Below, in pieces: positions 33,822-45,790 of a DNA stretch of 64,000 bases. The stretch is from Plastoroseomonas hellenica (GTDB lineage: Bacteria; Pseudomonadota; Alphaproteobacteria; Acetobacterales; Acetobacteraceae). Position numbers and translations under genes: made by a program. The stretch's first letter is position 1; each line of letters starts with the position of its first letter. The stretch lies in contig NZ_JAAGBB010000017.1 in assembly GCF_018129085.1 (NCBI RefSeq), forward strand, positions 1-64,000, in the 5' to 3' direction. The notes below the pieces were generated by a model that searched no databases, was not told the DNA's origin, and worked only from the letters and a program-made list of their open reading frames with translations.

Positions 33822-34343
33822 CTATTTGTCCCGCTTCAGCCGCGTGAGCGCTGCAAAGGGGCTCGGCCGCGGAGGCGCCACCGCGGCTTCCGGCTCCGGC
33901 GGTGCGACCAGGCCTTCCGGCAAAGTCGCGCCAGGGGCACGCGGGTAAGGGTCGAGCGCCAGCGACAACTGCTCGGCGACGGCTTCGCCGAGATCTATCG
34001 TTTCGCCGTCGATGTCGAATTCATCCGGCGCCTCAGGATCCTCCGAAGGCTCCGCGCCCTCCGGGATGAAGCGCAACGCCAGCGGCAGGTCGAGGCTCTG
34101 CTCGACCGGTTCCAGGGTGACGATGCAGGATTGCACCACCTCCGCGACCAGCCGCCCCGCCGCCGCGATGGCTCCCCCCGGGGCGGGGTGCAGCAGGAGT
34201 TCGGCACGCAGCAGGCCGATCGCCGGGATACCGAAGCGCTCGGCGAGCGCCGCCCGCTCGGCCTCAGAGGCGACGAGGTTCTCCCGCCGGCCGCCGGAGC
34301 CGATTCGCCCGATCACCAGCGGGCGGTGGAATTCAGGGGTCAT
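33822..34343 (-). CDS. YceD-family (DUF177) protein
   Basis: 173 residues. The YceD/DUF177 pattern is visible: PLVIGRIGSGGRRENLVASE at the N-terminus, VVQSCIVTLEPVEQSLDLPL with the conserved C and LEPV, then the acidic ETIDLGEAVAEQLSLALDPY, and a basic C-terminal ALTRLKRDK. The family sits next to rpmF and is tied to 23S rRNA accumulation; its molecular activity is not settled. The ATG overlaps the upstream chaperone gene's stop by four bases (ATGA). It is cytoplasmic. Confidence 0.88.
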   Translation of the reverse strand: MTPEFHRPLVIGRIGSGGRRENLVASEAERAALAERFGIPAIGLLRAELLLHPAPGGAIAAAGRLVAEVVQSCIVTLEPVEQSLDLPLALRFIPEGAEPSEDPEAPDEFDIDGETIDLGEAVAEQLSLALDPYPRAPGATLPEGLVAPPEPEAAVAPPRPSPFAALTRLKRDK

Positions 34344-34900
34344 GCGGGCAACTCCGTCTCGGCCAGGAAGGCTGGCTTTCCCGCGAGCAGCGACGCGAAG
34401 GGTTGGGCCGCGAGCGCACGGTCCTGCGCCAGCACGATCGAGGCGAGCTGCTCCGCGCTGGCCGTCGGCGCCGTGCCCGGTGTGGCGCCGCGCCAGACAT
34501 TGCGGGCCAGCGCCTGCGCCAGCGCCGCCGCATCCCGGGCGTCCAGCGCCTCCTCATAGGCGATAGCGCGGCCGTGGAAGGCTTCCCACATCCGCTTCAC
34601 GCGCTTGCCGACCACCATGTCCGAAACCCCCATCTCGCGCAGATTGAGGTCCATATCGGCGAACATGGCGTCGAACACCGCCTGCGCCAGGGCCGCCCCC
34701 CGCGGGTCGGGATCGGCGCGGAGCCGGCGCACCAGCAGGGCGACATGCAGGTTGATCAGGTCGAAACGCCCGTCCAGCGTATCCGGCACGCCGATGCCCT
34801 CGAATAGAAAGGGGGAGCGGGCCGTGGCGACGGCGGCCGTATACAGGGCGAAGCCGGTGCGCTCATGCGGCTTCCGGCGGAACAGGGCGAAGAGGCCCAT
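34340..34900 (-). CDS. Ubiquinol-cytochrome c chaperone family protein
   Basis: 186 residues, helical, homologous to the bacterial CBP3/UQCC1 group that helps assemble the cytochrome bc1 complex. FALYTAAVATARSPFLFEGI is the family entry, followed by FDLINLHVALLVRRLRADPD, AVFDAMFADMDLNLREMGVS and VGKRVKRMWEAFHGRAIAYE. ATG 34900 gives MGLFALFRRKPHERTG; longer readings overlap the divergent bamE gene. It is the first gene of the run to YceD and shares an 81-base promoter region with bamE. Confidence 0.9.
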   Translation of the reverse strand: MGLFALFRRKPHERTGFALYTAAVATARSPFLFEGIGVPDTLDGRFDLINLHVALLVRRLRADPDPRGAALAQAVFDAMFADMDLNLREMGVSDMVVGKRVKRMWEAFHGRAIAYEEALDARDAAALAQALARNVWRGATPGTAPTASAEQLASIVLAQDRALAAQPFASLLAGKPAFLAETELPA

Positions 34901-34981
34901 GGGGCGGCGCGATCCTCGATTGCGGCGGGCGGGCTGAGACGCGGGTTGACCCCGCTTCCTCCGGCTCGCTATTCCCTGCAC

Positions 34982-35497
34982 ATGGCTCGCCCCGTCCGAC
35001 CGGTCAATCGCCCTCTCCGCATCACGGCCACCCTGGGGCTGGCCGTATGGCTTGGCGCCTGCAGCTTCTTCCAGGCGGCACCGATCCCCCGGGGCAACCG
35101 GATCGACGAGGAGCAACTCTCCCAGATCACCCCAGGCGTCCAGACCCGCCGCGACGTGCAGGCGCTGCTCGGCTCGCCCTCCTTCGCCGGCACCTTCAAC
35201 GATGCCAACTGGTATTACCTCAGCGCCGTCTCCCGCATCGCGCCCGGTCGCCGCATGCAGATCGAGGATCGGCGCGTGGTGGCGATCGCCTTCGACAATG
35301 CCGGCGTGGTGCAGGGCGTGCGTACCCTGACCGAAGCCGATGGCCAGGACATCGCCATGGTCGATCGGGAGACGCCGACGCCGGGCAATGACCGCAGCCT
35401 GCTGCAGTCCCTGTTCGGCAATATCGGCCGCTTCGGCGGCGCGGGCGGGCCTGCCGCGAGCAACCCCAATGCGCCGGGGACCGGCGGGCGCCTCTGA
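34982..35497 (+). CDS. bamE: Outer-membrane assembly factor BamE (SmpA/OmlA family)
   Basis: 171-residue lipoprotein of the beta-barrel assembly machinery. The signal peptide ends in the lipobox LGAC with Cys27 as the lipidated residue. The SmpA/OmlA domain shows QLSQITPGVQTRRDVQALLG, the SPSFAGTF segment and WYYLSAVSRIAPGR. The C-terminal 40 residues are a glycine/asparagine-rich extension not needed for the fold. It is divergent from the bc1 chaperone gene. A short GC hairpin (35523-35540) follows the stop. Confidence 0.9.
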   Translation: MARPVRPVNRPLRITATLGLAVWLGACSFFQAAPIPRGNRIDEEQLSQITPGVQTRRDVQALLGSPSFAGTFNDANWYYLSAVSRIAPGRRMQIEDRRVVAIAFDNAGVVQGVRTLTEADGQDIAMVDRETPTPGNDRSLLQSLFGNIGRFGGAGGPAASNPNAPGTGGRL

Positions 35498-35522
35498 TCG
35501 CCAGCCATCTGGTCTGAGCCAC

Positions 35523-35540
35523 GGCCGGGCCCGTCCGGCC
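35523..35540 (+). terminator. Possible terminator hairpin after bamE
   Basis: Six-pair stem GGCCGG / CCGGCC with a six-base loop, 26 bases after the bamE stop and before icd. There is no clear T-run, so this is weak. Confidence 0.35.
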
Positions 35541-35628
35541 CTTGCCGAGGTCCTGTCGCGATGCAATTGTCCGGCCTCGCCGCGCCGGGGCCGCCCGCGC
35601 GGCAGGCATATTTCCGCACGAGGACAGC

Positions 35629-36840
35629 ATGGCCAAGATCAAGGTGAAGACCCCCGTCGTCGAGCTCGACGGCGACGAGATGACCCGCATCATCTGGGGG
35701 TTCATCAAGGACAAGCTGATCCTGCCCTACCTCGATGTCGACCTGAAGTACTACGACCTCGGCGTCGAATATCGCGACCAGACGGACGACCAGGTGACGG
35801 TCGATGCCGCGAACGCCATCAAGCAGTACGGCGTGGGCGTGAAGTGCGCGACCATCACCCCCGATGAGGCACGGGTGAAGGAATTCGGCCTGAAGAAGAT
35901 GTGGCGCTCGCCGAACGGCACCATCCGCAACATCCTCGACGGCACCATCTTCCGCGAGCCGATCATCTGCCAGAACGTGCCGCGCCTGGTGCCGCACTGG
36001 TCGAAGCCGATCGTCGTCGGCCGCCACGCCTATGGCGACATCTACCGCGCGGTCGAGATGAAGGTGCCCGGCGCCGGCAAGGTCACCATGACCTACACGC
36101 CCGAGGGCGGCGCGCCGCAGGAGATCGGCGACTTCGTCTTCAAGGGCGCCGGTGCCGCGATGATGCAGCACAACCTCAACGCCTCGATCGAAGGCTTCGC
36201 CCGCGCCTCCTTCAACTACGGCCTGGCGCGCAACTACTCGGTCTACTTCAGCCACAAGAACACCATCCTCAAGGCCTATGACGGCAACTTCAAGGACATC
36301 TTCCGCACCATCTACGACGCCGAATTCAAGGCGGAGTTCGAGAAGCGCGGCATCACCTACGAGGATCGCCTGATCGACGACATGGTCGCCTCCGCGCTCA
36401 AGTGGGAAGGCGGCTATATCTGGGCCTGCAAGAACTACGATGGCGACGTGCAGTCCGACATCGTGGCACAGGGCTTCGGCAGCCTCGGCCTGATGACCTC
36501 CGTGCTGCTCTCCCCGGATGGCAACACCGTCGAATCGGAAGCGGCACACGGCACGGTGACCCGCCACTACCGCGAGCACCAGAAGGGCCGCGAGACCTCG
36601 ACCAACCCGATCGCCTCGATCTTTGCCTGGACCCGCGGCCTCGCCTATCGCGGCAAGTTCGACGGCACCCCGGATGTGACCGCCTTCGCCGACACGCTGG
36701 AGAAGGTCTGCATCGACACCGTCGAGAGCGGCTTCATGACCAAGGACCTCGCGATCCTGATTTCGAAGGACCAGCCCTGGCTGAACACCCAGGCCTTCCT
36801 CTCGAAGCTCGACGAGAACCTGAAGAAGGCGATGGCCTGA
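35629..36840 (+). CDS. icd: Isocitrate dehydrogenase, NADP-dependent (homodimeric, type II)
   Basis: 403-residue TCA-cycle enzyme oxidising isocitrate to 2-oxoglutarate. It starts [20 protein letters not shown]. Substrate residues are in [20 protein letters not shown], the metal aspartates in [20 protein letters not shown], and the NADP region in [20 protein letters not shown]. This is the eukaryote-like subfamily common in alphaproteobacteria, not the E. coli type. The ATG at 35629 is fixed by the family N-terminus. The FAD oxidoreductase starts 16 bases later and may be co-transcribed. Confidence 0.96.
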   Translation: MAKIKVKTPVVELDGDEMTRIIWGFIKDKLILPYLDVDLKYYDLGVEYRDQTDDQVTVDAANAIKQYGVGVKCATITPDEARVKEFGLKKMWRSPNGTIRNILDGTIFREPIICQNVPRLVPHWSKPIVVGRHAYGDIYRAVEMKVPGAGKVTMTYTPEGGAPQEIGDFVFKGAGAAMMQHNLNASIEGFARASFNYGLARNYSVYFSHKNTILKAYDGNFKDIFRTIYDAEFKAEFEKRGITYEDRLIDDMVASALKWEGGYIWACKNYDGDVQSDIVAQGFGSLGLMTSVLLSPDGNTVESEAAHGTVTRHYREHQKGRETSTNPIASIFAWTRGLAYRGKFDGTPDVTAFADTLEKVCIDTVESGFMTKDLAILISKDQPWLNTQAFLSKLDENLKKAMA

Positions 36841-36856
36841 CGCGGCAGGCGCCGGG

Positions 36857-37963
36857 ATGCGGGTCGTCGTTATCGGCGGCGGTATCCTCGGCGCCTGCAC
36901 GGCCTACCACCTGATGCGTGCCGGTGCGGAGGTCATCCTCCTCGACCGCGCGCATGAAGGGCGCGCCACTTCGGCCGGGGCGGGTATCGTCTCGCCCTGG
37001 ACCACCCGCTACGAAGGCCCCGCGCTCTACACGATGCTGCTCGGCGGCGCGGAGGCCTATCCGGCGCTGGTCGCCGCCCTCGCCGAGGATGGCGAGACCG
37101 ATCTTGGCTATCGCCGCGTCGGCACGCTCTGCGCGCCGGAAGACCCGGCCATCCTCGATGATCTCGAACCCATGGTACGCGCCCGCGCTGCGGCCTCACC
37201 CGCCGCCGGCGCCGTCACGCGCCTGACGCCCGCGGAGGCCGGGGCACTGTTCCCGGCGCTCGCCGGCGATCGGGCGGCGCTGCATGTCGAAGGCGGCGCG
37301 CGCCTCGACGGCCGCCGCCTCTCGGCCGCGCTGCATCGCGCCATCGCGCGGCGGGGCGGCACGCTCAAGGCCGGCACCGCGGCGCTGCTGGTGGAAGGAA
37401 GCCGGTTGCGCGGCGTCACCCTGGATGGCGAGCGCATCGAAGCCAACGCCGTGGTGCTGGCCGCCGGTGCCTGGGCCCCGGCGCTGCTGGCACCCCTCGG
37501 CCTGCGCCTGGCCATCGCACCGCAACGCGGGCAGATCCTGCACCTCCGGCTGGACGGCCAGGACACCGCCGCCTGGCCGGTGCTCTATCCGATGACGTCG
37601 CATTACCTCCTCACCTTCGAAGACGGGCGGGTCGTGGTGGGCGCCACGCGGGAAACCGGCTCCGGCTTCGACTACCGCGTCACCGCCGGCGGACTCCGCG
37701 AGGTGCTGGAGGCCGGCCTCGCCATCGCCCCCGGCCTTGCCGCCGCCACGCATGTCGAGACCCGGGTCGGCTTCCGGCCCATGTCGCCGGACGGCAGGCC
37801 GCTGCTCGGCACCGTGCCGGGCCTCGCCGGCCTCGTCATCGCCAACGGCCTCGGTCCGAGCGGCTTGACCATCAGCCCCTTCGCCGGCCGCATCGCCGCA
37901 GCCCTGGCCCTCGGCGAAACGCCGGAACTCGACCTCGCCCCCTACGATCCGCTGCGCGGCTGA
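36857..37963 (+). CDS. FAD-dependent oxidoreductase, D-amino-acid oxidase/DadA-like
   Basis: 368 residues. The dinucleotide loop MRVVVIGGGILGACTAYHLM opens the protein, followed by ILLDRAHEGRATSAGAGIVS. AVVLAAGAWAPALLAPLGL and the end GLVIANGLGPSGLTISPFAG are typical of the DAO/DadA family, which oxidises amino or imino acids. There is no signal peptide or membrane anchor. It lies 16 bases after icd on the same strand. The substrate is undetermined: glycine, a D-amino acid, proline or sarcosine are all possible. Confidence 0.88.
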   Translation: MRVVVIGGGILGACTAYHLMRAGAEVILLDRAHEGRATSAGAGIVSPWTTRYEGPALYTMLLGGAEAYPALVAALAEDGETDLGYRRVGTLCAPEDPAILDDLEPMVRARAAASPAAGAVTRLTPAEAGALFPALAGDRAALHVEGGARLDGRRLSAALHRAIARRGGTLKAGTAALLVEGSRLRGVTLDGERIEANAVVLAAGAWAPALLAPLGLRLAIAPQRGQILHLRLDGQDTAAWPVLYPMTSHYLLTFEDGRVVVGATRETGSGFDYRVTAGGLREVLEAGLAIAPGLAAATHVETRVGFRPMSPDGRPLLGTVPGLAGLVIANGLGPSGLTISPFAGRIAAALALGETPELDLAPYDPLRG

Positions 37964-37988
37964 ACGGAATCTGCTCTAAGCCGCAGCC

Positions 37989-38690
37989 ATGACCCTGCCC
38001 TTCTCCATCCTGGACTGGCTGGCGCTCGCGCTCTTCTTCATGGCCTGGATCGGCTACGCGATGGTCGTGGACCGCGTGCCGGGCATCCGTCGGCGGAGCG
38101 TCATCGCGGCGATGGACGAGCATCGCCGGAGCTGGATGCGCCAGGTGCCGGGGCGGGAGAACCGGATCGCCGATATCTCGATCATCGGCAACCTGATGTC
38201 CTCCACCTCCTTCCTCGCCAATACCTGCATCTTCATCCTGGGCGGCCTGGTCGCCCTGATGTCGGGGCCCGAGGTCGGGCAGCGCATCTTCGCCATCATG
38301 CCCTTCGCCCAGGTGCCGGCCGATCCGGTCGCCTGGGAGATCCGCATCACCCTGCTGCTGCTGATCTTCATCCGCGCCTTCTTCGAACTGACCTGGGCGC
38401 TGCGCCAGTTCAACTACACCTCGATCCTGGTCGGCGGCATGGCGACGGCCCGCGATCCGCACGCCATGCTGGACGCGGAGATGGCCGCCAAGGTCGTCAA
38501 CCGCGGCGCCCGCCACTTCAACTCGGGCCTCCGCGCCTACTATTTCGGCCTCGCCGCCCTCGCCTGGCTGATCCACCCGCTCGCGCTGATCGGCGCCAGC
38601 CTCTGGGTCGTCCAGGAACTGCACCGCCGCGAATTCCGCAGCGTCGTGCGACAGGCCGTCACGGCCCGGTCAGGGGCACCGCGGGGGTGA
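37989..38690 (+). CDS. DUF599 membrane protein
   Basis: 233-residue inner-membrane protein with about four hydrophobic helices. FSILDWLALALFFMAWIGYA opens the protein, then SIIGNLMSSTSFLANTCIFI, WALRQFNYTSILVGGMA and a last helix near AYYFGLAALAWLIHPLALIG. This matches the DUF599 family, whose function is unknown. It starts 25 bases after the FAD oxidoreductase gene and is probably in the same transcript. A palindrome-rich repeat follows the stop directly. Confidence 0.88.
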   Translation: MTLPFSILDWLALALFFMAWIGYAMVVDRVPGIRRRSVIAAMDEHRRSWMRQVPGRENRIADISIIGNLMSSTSFLANTCIFILGGLVALMSGPEVGQRIFAIMPFAQVPADPVAWEIRITLLLLIFIRAFFELTWALRQFNYTSILVGGMATARDPHAMLDAEMAAKVVNRGARHFNSGLRAYYFGLAALAWLIHPLALIGASLWVVQELHRREFRSVVRQAVTARSGAPRG

Positions 38691-38698
38691 GGTCGCAC

Positions 38699-38906
38699 TC
38701 CGGAAGGGGCTTTGCCCCTCCCGGACCCACCCCACCAGGAGCATAGATGCTCCTGGACCTGCTTCACTTGGCGCCCTGATGGGAAAGGGGTCATCCGGTG
38801 CGATTGCACCGGCTGACCCCTTCCCCATCAGGGCTCTAAAAGTAAACGGAGTGCAGGGGCCTGTAGGCTCCTGCCGGGTGGGTTCGGGAGGGCAGCGCCC
38901 TCCCGA
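38699..38906. repeat. Composite palindromic intergenic repeat
   Basis: About 208 bases built as two inverted arms around a 62-base central palindrome (38773-38834: 29-pair stem, two mismatches, GATT loop). Each arm has two hairpins. The left arm has GGGGC-TTT-GCCCC and the perfect CCAGGAGCAT/ATGCTCCTGG. The right arm has GCAGG-type and CGGGAGGGC/GCCCTCCCG. The arms are related to each other in inverted orientation. It contains no gene and lies between the convergent DUF599 and alaS genes. Confidence 0.85.
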
Positions 38907-38912
38907 GGCAAC

Positions 38913-41558
<2,646 letters not shown>

Positions 41559-41663
41559 GTCTCGGCCGTCGCGTGACCCCGCCGGAGCGCGGGGCCGCAA
41601 CCTGTAACGCGCGGAAGTTGGGGCGTGAAGGGCCGAGGACCGGTTTGGGGCCGCGGCGGCCGC

Positions 41664-41849
41664 TCAGGGCTCCGCCTCTTCCGCGGCATCCTCCCGGGCC
41701 TTCTCCTTGTTCCGCTGCTGCTTTTCGGCCTTGCCGAAGTCCGGGCCGCCTTCCTTGCGCTCGTCCGGCCGCCGTTGCGGGTCCGGCTGCGCCGCGGGCG
41801 GCCTGGCGGGCGCGTTTTCGGGCAGCTTCGGCTTCTCGGGCGTGCTCAT
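41664..41849 (-). CDS. Small proline- and charge-rich hypothetical protein
   Basis: 61 residues, not recognised. The N-terminal half is proline/alanine-rich (PKLPENAPARPPAAQPDP) and the second half is a highly charged helix (KAEKQQRNKEKAREDAAEEA). No membrane segment or signal is present, so it is probably disordered in part. GGAGAACAGGCC precedes the ATG at 41849, a good ribosome site, which is the main reason to accept it. It lies between recA and alaS on the same strand. It could be an RNA- or DNA-associated small protein, but nothing shows this. Confidence 0.55.
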   Translation of the reverse strand: MSTPEKPKLPENAPARPPAAQPDPQRRPDERKEGGPDFGKAEKQQRNKEKAREDAAEEAEP

Positions 41850-41924
41850 GGCCTGTTCTCCTCGAACAGGCTGAAGCGCCCGGACCGGCTGCCGGTTGCA
41901 CGGCGCCGGTCCGGAATGCGGGTG

Positions 41925-41969
41925 GGCCAGGACATGATCGCCTCAAGCTGAAGCGATCATGTCCTGGCC
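41925..41969. repeat. Perfect 17-bp inverted repeat downstream of recA
   Basis: GGCCAGGACATGATCGC pairs exactly with 41953-41969 across an 11-base loop. It adjoins one copy of a dispersed 46-base repeat (41971-42016). It could end recA transcription, although there is no good T-run in that direction. Confidence 0.75.
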
Positions 41970-41970
41970 A

Positions 41971-42016
41971 CTTTGTTTGATCACGTGATTCACGCCTTTC
42001 GGTGATTCCACCTCAA
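41971..42016 (-). repeat. Dispersed intergenic repeat, copy A
   Basis: On the minus strand this runs from TTGAGG to GATCAAACAAAG and matches 50967-51013 on the plus strand. 20 of the last 21 bases are identical, and the upstream half is gapped but clearly related. Both copies are followed directly by a perfect or near-perfect hairpin. Confidence 0.7.
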
Positions 42017-42027
42017 GCGACCACGTT

Positions 42028-43068
<1,041 letters not shown>

Positions 43069-43184
43069 ATGCGATCCCCAATCCTGCTGGCGGTCCGGTT
43101 TAGCAATTTTGCGTTGCAGAGCATCGATTCCCGTGCAGCCGCGAAGGCGGCAGGGGCCGACTCGAAGCACGCTGCGTCACCCAC

Positions 43185-43213
43185 ACTATGCGATCCGGGG
43201 CGCGGGCCGACAA
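43185..43213 (-). promoter_or_regulatory. Likely recA promoter (-35/-10)
   Basis: On the minus strand TTGTCG (43208-43213) and CATAGT (43185-43190) are 17 bases apart, matching sigma-70 spacing, with a leader of about 110 bases to the recA ATG. Confidence 0.5.
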
Positions 43214-43228
43214 GAACATTTAGTAAAC
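43214..43228 (-). promoter_or_regulatory. Candidate LexA (SOS) box upstream of recA
   Basis: GAAC-N7-AAAC on the plus strand, which is GTTT-N7-GTTC toward recA. The alphaproteobacterial SOS box is GTTC-N7-GTTC, so one base differs. It abuts the -35 hexamer, a sensible operator position. Confidence 0.45.
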
Positions 43229-43277
43229 ATCGCCATGCCCCCGCCGCCGCGACAGCCTGATCGCCGGCGTCCTCCGC

Positions 43278-44339
43278 TCAGGAATTCCCGGCCACGCGGT
43301 TGTTCAGGCGCCAGACGAAGGCAATGATCTCGGCGACCGCCTGGTAGTGCTCCGGCGGGATCTCCGCCTCCAGCTCCAGCCGATGCAGGGCGCGGGCCAG
43401 CGGCGGGTTGGGGACGATCGGCACCTTGTGCTCCTCGGCCACCGCACGGATGCGTGCCGCCAGCGCGTCGACGCCCTTGGCAAGGATGCGCGGCGCCGCA
43501 TTGGAGCCTTTTTCATAACCCAGGGCCACGGCGTAGTGCGTCGGGTTGGTGATGATGACGGCGGCCTTCGGCACCGCCGCCAGCATGCGCTGCCGCGACT
43601 TCGCGAGCCGAAGCTGCTTCATCCGCCCCTTCACGTGCGGATCGCCGTCGGTCTCCTTCTGCTCGTCCCGCATGTCCTCCCGGCTCATGCCCAGCTTGCG
43701 CATGTGCCGCAGCCGGACCAGCACCAGGTCGAGCGTCGCGACCACCGCGAAGGCCATCAGCGCCGCCCGCATCAGCCCGTAGGACGCATCGGCCGCCCGC
43801 CCGAGCAGCGCCGCCGCCGGCTCGTGCAGCAGGGTCCGGAGCACTGTGGGATCGTCGAGCGCCAGCCAGAGCGCGGCGCCAACGATCCCGAGCTTCAGCA
43901 GGGTGCGCAGGAATTCGATGGCCGCATCGACGCCCAGCAGGCGCTTGAGGCCCGCCAATGGGTTCAGCTTGGAGAAGCGGGGCGTCAGCCCGCTGGCGGA
44001 GACCAGGCCGCGCGTCTGCAGCAGCGTGCCGGCGACGGCGCCGATCAGCGTCAACCCGGCCACCGGCGCGATCGTCAGCAGGGCCAGCTTCAGCAGCGCC
44101 GGCGCCGCTTCCTCCGGGGCCAGGCTGTGCGACATGGCGACGACGCCGCGCAGCGCCGCCACCAGCTCCCGTGCCATCGGCGGCAGCGCCACCATCATGC
44201 CGAGCAGCCCGGCGCCGAGCGTCGCCAGCATCACGGCCTCCCGCGAGAGCGCGACCTGGCCTTCCTCCCGCGCCCGGTCGAGCCGGCGCTGTGTCGGTGC
44301 TTCCGTGCGGTCCTCGGCGTCCTTCTCTTCCCCCGCCAT
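43278..44339 (-). CDS. flhB: Flagellar export-apparatus switch protein FlhB
   Basis: 353-residue inner-membrane component of the flagellar type III export gate, controlling the rod/hook-to-filament substrate switch. The N-terminus DRTEAPTQRRLDRAREEGQV precedes four membrane helices. The autocleavage motif NPTH is at 265-268 in the cytoplasmic domain. RFSKLNPLAGLKRLLGVDAA is the conserved linker. It is the last gene of the minus-strand run flgB-flgC-fliE-fliQ-fliR-flhB, starting three bases after the fliR stop. Confidence 0.97.
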   Translation of the reverse strand: MAGEEKDAEDRTEAPTQRRLDRAREEGQVALSREAVMLATLGAGLLGMMVALPPMARELVAALRGVVAMSHSLAPEEAAPALLKLALLTIAPVAGLTLIGAVAGTLLQTRGLVSASGLTPRFSKLNPLAGLKRLLGVDAAIEFLRTLLKLGIVGAALWLALDDPTVLRTLLHEPAAALLGRAADASYGLMRAALMAFAVVATLDLVLVRLRHMRKLGMSREDMRDEQKETDGDPHVKGRMKQLRLAKSRQRMLAAVPKAAVIITNPTHYAVALGYEKGSNAAPRILAKGVDALAARIRAVAEEHKVPIVPNPPLARALHRLELEAEIPPEHYQAVAEIIAFVWRLNNRVAGNS

Positions 44340-44342
44340 GGT

Positions 44343-45119
44343 TCAGCGATTCCCCGGCAAGGCCGTGAAGGCAGCGCGCGCCGCCTCGCCATAAACGCCG
44401 AGGATCACCGGCAGCAGCAGTCCGAGCAGCGCGATGCCGGCCAGGATCTGGCCGGGAATGGCGACGAAATAGACCTGCACCTGCGGCGCCAGCCGCGACA
44501 GCAGCCCGAGCGCCACGTTCAGCACGATCGAGCCCAGCACGAAGGGTGCGGCGATCCGGAGCGCCAGCGCGAAGCTCTCGCCCGCGGCTACCGCGAAGGC
44601 TTCCGCCGCTTCGCCGGCCGGCCAGGGATCGCCCGCCGGCAGCACCCCGTAGCTCTCGGCAAGCGCCCGCAGCGGCAGCGCATAGAGCCCGCTGCTCAGC
44701 ACCACCAGCACGGTGAGCAATGCGAAGAGGCGGCTCGTCACCGTGCCCTGCCCGCCCATCTGCGGATCCGGCACCAGCGCGCTGGCGAGCCCCATCATCA
44801 GCGCCACGAATTGTCCGGCCAGGGCGAAGCCGATGCTGACGAGACGCGCGAGCGAGCCGAGCCAGAGGCCGACCAGCACCTCGAGCAGGATCAGCCGCGC
44901 CGCCTCCGTCGCCGTGTCCGGCGCTGCCGGCAGGCTCGGCGCCAGGGCGGGCAGCAGCAGCGGCACCAGCGCGAGCCCGAGGCCGAGGCGCAAGGGGGGC
45001 GGCACCTCCTGCTCGCCGAGGCCCGGCAGCAGCATCACGGCCGCGCCGATCCGGGCAAAGAGCAGGGCCGCCTGGAAGGCCAGAACCGGCAAGGATGCCA
45101 GCAGTTCGGCCTCGGTCAC
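44343..45119 (-). CDS. fliR: Flagellar biosynthetic protein FliR
   Basis: 258-residue inner-membrane export-gate subunit with about six helices. FQAALLFARIGAAVMLLPGL at the N-terminus, LLEVLVGLWLGSLARLVSIG and the C-terminal FVAIPGQILAGIALLGLLLP match FliR. The start is a GTG at 45119 (VTEAELLASL) overlapping the fliQ stop by four bases (GTGA). Longer in-frame readings run back through fliQ in another frame. It assembles with FliP and FliQ, whose genes are both in this window. Confidence 0.95.
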   Translation of the reverse strand: MTEAELLASLPVLAFQAALLFARIGAAVMLLPGLGEQEVPPPLRLGLGLALVPLLLPALAPSLPAAPDTATEAARLILLEVLVGLWLGSLARLVSIGFALAGQFVALMMGLASALVPDPQMGGQGTVTSRLFALLTVLVVLSSGLYALPLRALAESYGVLPAGDPWPAGEAAEAFAVAAGESFALALRIAAPFVLGSIVLNVALGLLSRLAPQVQVYFVAIPGQILAGIALLGLLLPVILGVYGEAARAAFTALPGNR

Positions 45120-45385
45120 GGCGCCCCGCCCGCCGCGACCATCATCTGGAACAGGGACTCGGTATAGCCACGCAGGGCGCCTGCCATGAACGGGCCGAGC
45201 AGCAGCAGCACGCCGGCCAGCACCGCAAGCTTGGGCAGGAAGCCGAGGCTCGCCTCCTGGATCTGGGTCAGCGCCTGGAAGACCGACACGGCAAGCCCCA
45301 CCAGCAGCAGCGCGATCAGCGGCGGCCCACCGACCTGAAGGCCAATCCACAGCGCCTCGCGCGTCGCGAGCGTCACCTGATCCAA
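45116..45385 (-). CDS. fliQ: Flagellar biosynthetic protein FliQ
   Basis: 89-residue inner-membrane subunit of the export gate with two membrane helices: PPLIALLLVGLAVSVFQALT, then QIQEASLGFLPKLAVLAGVL, the loop and helix typical of FliQ. The start is a TTG at 45385 with GAGGA seven bases upstream; no in-frame ATG is closer. Length is standard. Its stop is shared with the fliR start. A 96-base gap separates it from fliE upstream. Confidence 0.95.
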   Translation of the reverse strand: MDQVTLATREALWIGLQVGGPPLIALLLVGLAVSVFQALTQIQEASLGFLPKLAVLAGVLLLLGPFMAGALRGYTESLFQMMVAAGGAP

Positions 45386-45481
45386 GGCATCATCCTCGGC
45401 CGCATTTTGCGGCGCACCTGAGCAGATCGCCTGACGGCGGGTGACTGCCCGTGAACAGAGGGACTGACGCGAAAATTCGCG

Positions 45482-45790
45482 TCAGATCGGCATGCGCATC
45501 ACGTCCTGATAGGCGGCGACGACCTTGTCGCGCACCGCGACCGTGGTCTGCAGCGCGAGCTCCGCCCGGCTGACCGCCATGACCACATCCGTCACGCTGC
45601 CCTGGCCGGTCAGCGCCTGGGTCGCGGTGGTGTCGGCGGTCCGGCCGGCATCGACGGCCTGTTCCATGGCGCGCGACAGCGCCGCGCCGAAGCCGCTGCC
45701 CGCCCCGGGCTGTGCCCGGGTCGTGTTCGCCAGCCCATCGGCACTGCGATAGGCAGCCGCGACGCCGGCGGAGGTGAGGGCGGCGACCAT
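45482..45790 (-). CDS. fliE: Flagellar hook-basal body protein FliE
   Basis: 102-residue junction protein linking the MS ring to the proximal rod, exported by the flagellar type III system and without a cleaved signal. FGAALSRAMEQAVDAGRTAD and the C-terminal VMAVSRAELALQTTVAVRDK with AYQDVMRMPI are the FliE signature. The ATG overlaps the flgC stop by one base (TGATG). The order flgB-flgC-fliE is conserved in most flagellated bacteria. Confidence 0.94.
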   Translation of the reverse strand: MVAALTSAGVAAAYRSADGLANTTRAQPGAGSGFGAALSRAMEQAVDAGRTADTTATQALTGQGSVTDVVMAVSRAELALQTTVAVRDKVVAAYQDVMRMPI

